DNA of 64,000 bases, from contig NZ_AP026738.1 in the NCBI RefSeq assembly GCF_002157685.2, positions 3,596,001 to 3,660,000 on the forward strand, read 5' to 3'. Below, piece after piece: positions 63,617-64,000 of the stretch; position 1 is the first letter of the stretch, and each line of letters starts with the position of its first letter. Made by a program: the position numbers and the translations under genes. Below the pieces are notes generated by a model. The model saw nothing but the letters and a program-made list of their open reading frames with translations, had not been told where the DNA came from and did no database searches. The DNA comes from Comamonas thiooxydans. Its GTDB lineage: Bacteria > Pseudomonadota > Gammaproteobacteria > Burkholderiales > Burkholderiaceae_C.

Positions 63617-63645
63617 AAAAAACGGGCCAGATGGCCCGTTTTTCT
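63617..63645 (+). terminator. Bidirectional terminator exbD / DyP peroxidase
   Basis: Arms AACGGGCC/GGCCCGTT with an AGAT loop, flanked by A and T runs. It serves exbD and the convergent peroxidase gene. Confidence 0.88.
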
Positions 63646-63663
63646 TTGCACCCATGCCATTTC

Positions 63664-64000
63664 TCAGGCCTGGAGTCCCAGCACCGTCAGATCCAGCTTG
63701 CCGCCAGAAACCGGCGGACACCAGAAATAGCAGCCCGTCAGCGGCCTGGAAAAGCGGAACAGTCCGTCGCTGATGCCGTCATCCATGCCCAGCATGCGGC
63801 GCATCTGAGCCTCGAAAGCGTCAAAGCTGCAGCCAAAGGCGGAGAACATCAAGCCGCTGCGATCACTGCCCTGCGGGCTGACGCTCCACCAGGGCATGGA
63901 GCGTCGCACCACAAAGGCTTGCGGCTCAAAGCTCTCCTGCGCCGTGCGCTTGACATGGGCCGATTCAGGGGCATCGTCCAGCTCCTCGTTGTCGCTGCGG
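63664..64000 (-). CDS. DyP-type peroxidase, C-terminal part
   Basis: The frame is open to the window end; about 112 residues visible. ESAHVKRTAQESFEPQAFVVRRSMPW, GLMFSAFGCSFDAFEAQMRRMLG and DGLFRFSRPLTGCYFWCPP are the C-terminal signature of dye-decolourising peroxidases (haem enzymes); the AHVKRT and FVVRRSMPW stretches contain the proximal His/Arg region. The N-terminus with the GXXDG motif lies outside the window. Confidence 0.9.
   Translation of the reverse strand, partial: RSDNEELDDAPESAHVKRTAQESFEPQAFVVRRSMPWWSVSPQGSDRSGLMFSAFGCSFDAFEAQMRRMLGMDDGISDGLFRFSRPLTGCYFWCPPVSGGKLDLTVLGLQA

Overview
The window comes from a moderately GC-rich betaproteobacterium, most likely a Comamonadaceae member close to Comamonas. 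The pointers are the monomeric NADP isocitrate dehydrogenase, the short H-NS proteins ending in a GRGKPPAW-type motif, the gene set icd / sodB / xseA / exbB / exbD / DyP peroxidase, and a DUF3363 relaxase fragment of the kind found in betaproteobacterial conjugative islands. This is inference from gene content; there is no rRNA in the window.

Layout. 1-3.1 kb is chromosomal (partial gene, CPCC protein, icd). 3.1-6.1 kb is AT-richer accessory DNA: an 89-bp dispersed repeat, an AlbA_2/Schlafen-like protein and an H-NS gene. 6.1-41.1 kb is an apparently complete Mu-like transposable prophage. Its early operon (Ner, MuA, MuB, DUF3164, GemA, Mor) runs on the plus strand from 34.3 to 41.1 kb. The repressor and the whole late operon run on the minus strand (lysis, terminase, portal, head, tail, com-dam). 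The replication module is Mu-like, but the capsid is HK97-like and fused to its protease. Two AT-rich cargo genes sit in it: an ApeA-like HEPN protein beside the repressor and a DUF2806 protein inside the head operon. 41.5-44.9 kb is a large CHASE3/PAS/GAF/GGDEF/EAL protein.

From 45.3 to 57.5 kb the same architecture recurs in degraded form: the 89-bp repeat, accessory genes, an almost identical H-NS gene, Mu-like prophage remnants, and a second GGDEF/EAL paralogue. The second prophage is reduced to scraps (one intact 73-aa tail gene, a broken tail-hub gene, a dam fragment and a gemA fragment). Its interior is replaced by a GC-rich island with a truncated relaxase, a TetR regulator, a RidA protein and an MFS exporter. 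The accessory genes of this second unit are a metallo-beta-lactamase-fold protein and a trypsin-like protease. They resemble the first two components of a type I AVAST system without its STAND NTPase, and are separated by a pure tract of 20 TTTGACC heptamers.

57.5-64 kb returns to chromosomal genes: SMI1/KNR4-like, DODA-type dioxygenase, sodB, xseA, exbB, exbD and the end of a DyP peroxidase.

The most notable points are the orphan AVAST-I-like pair with its heptanucleotide tract, the duplicated H-NS / prophage / c-di-GMP unit, the prophage-borne ApeA-like gene placed to be co-expressed with the repressor, and the protease-capsid fusion that shares a sequence module with the large tail protein.
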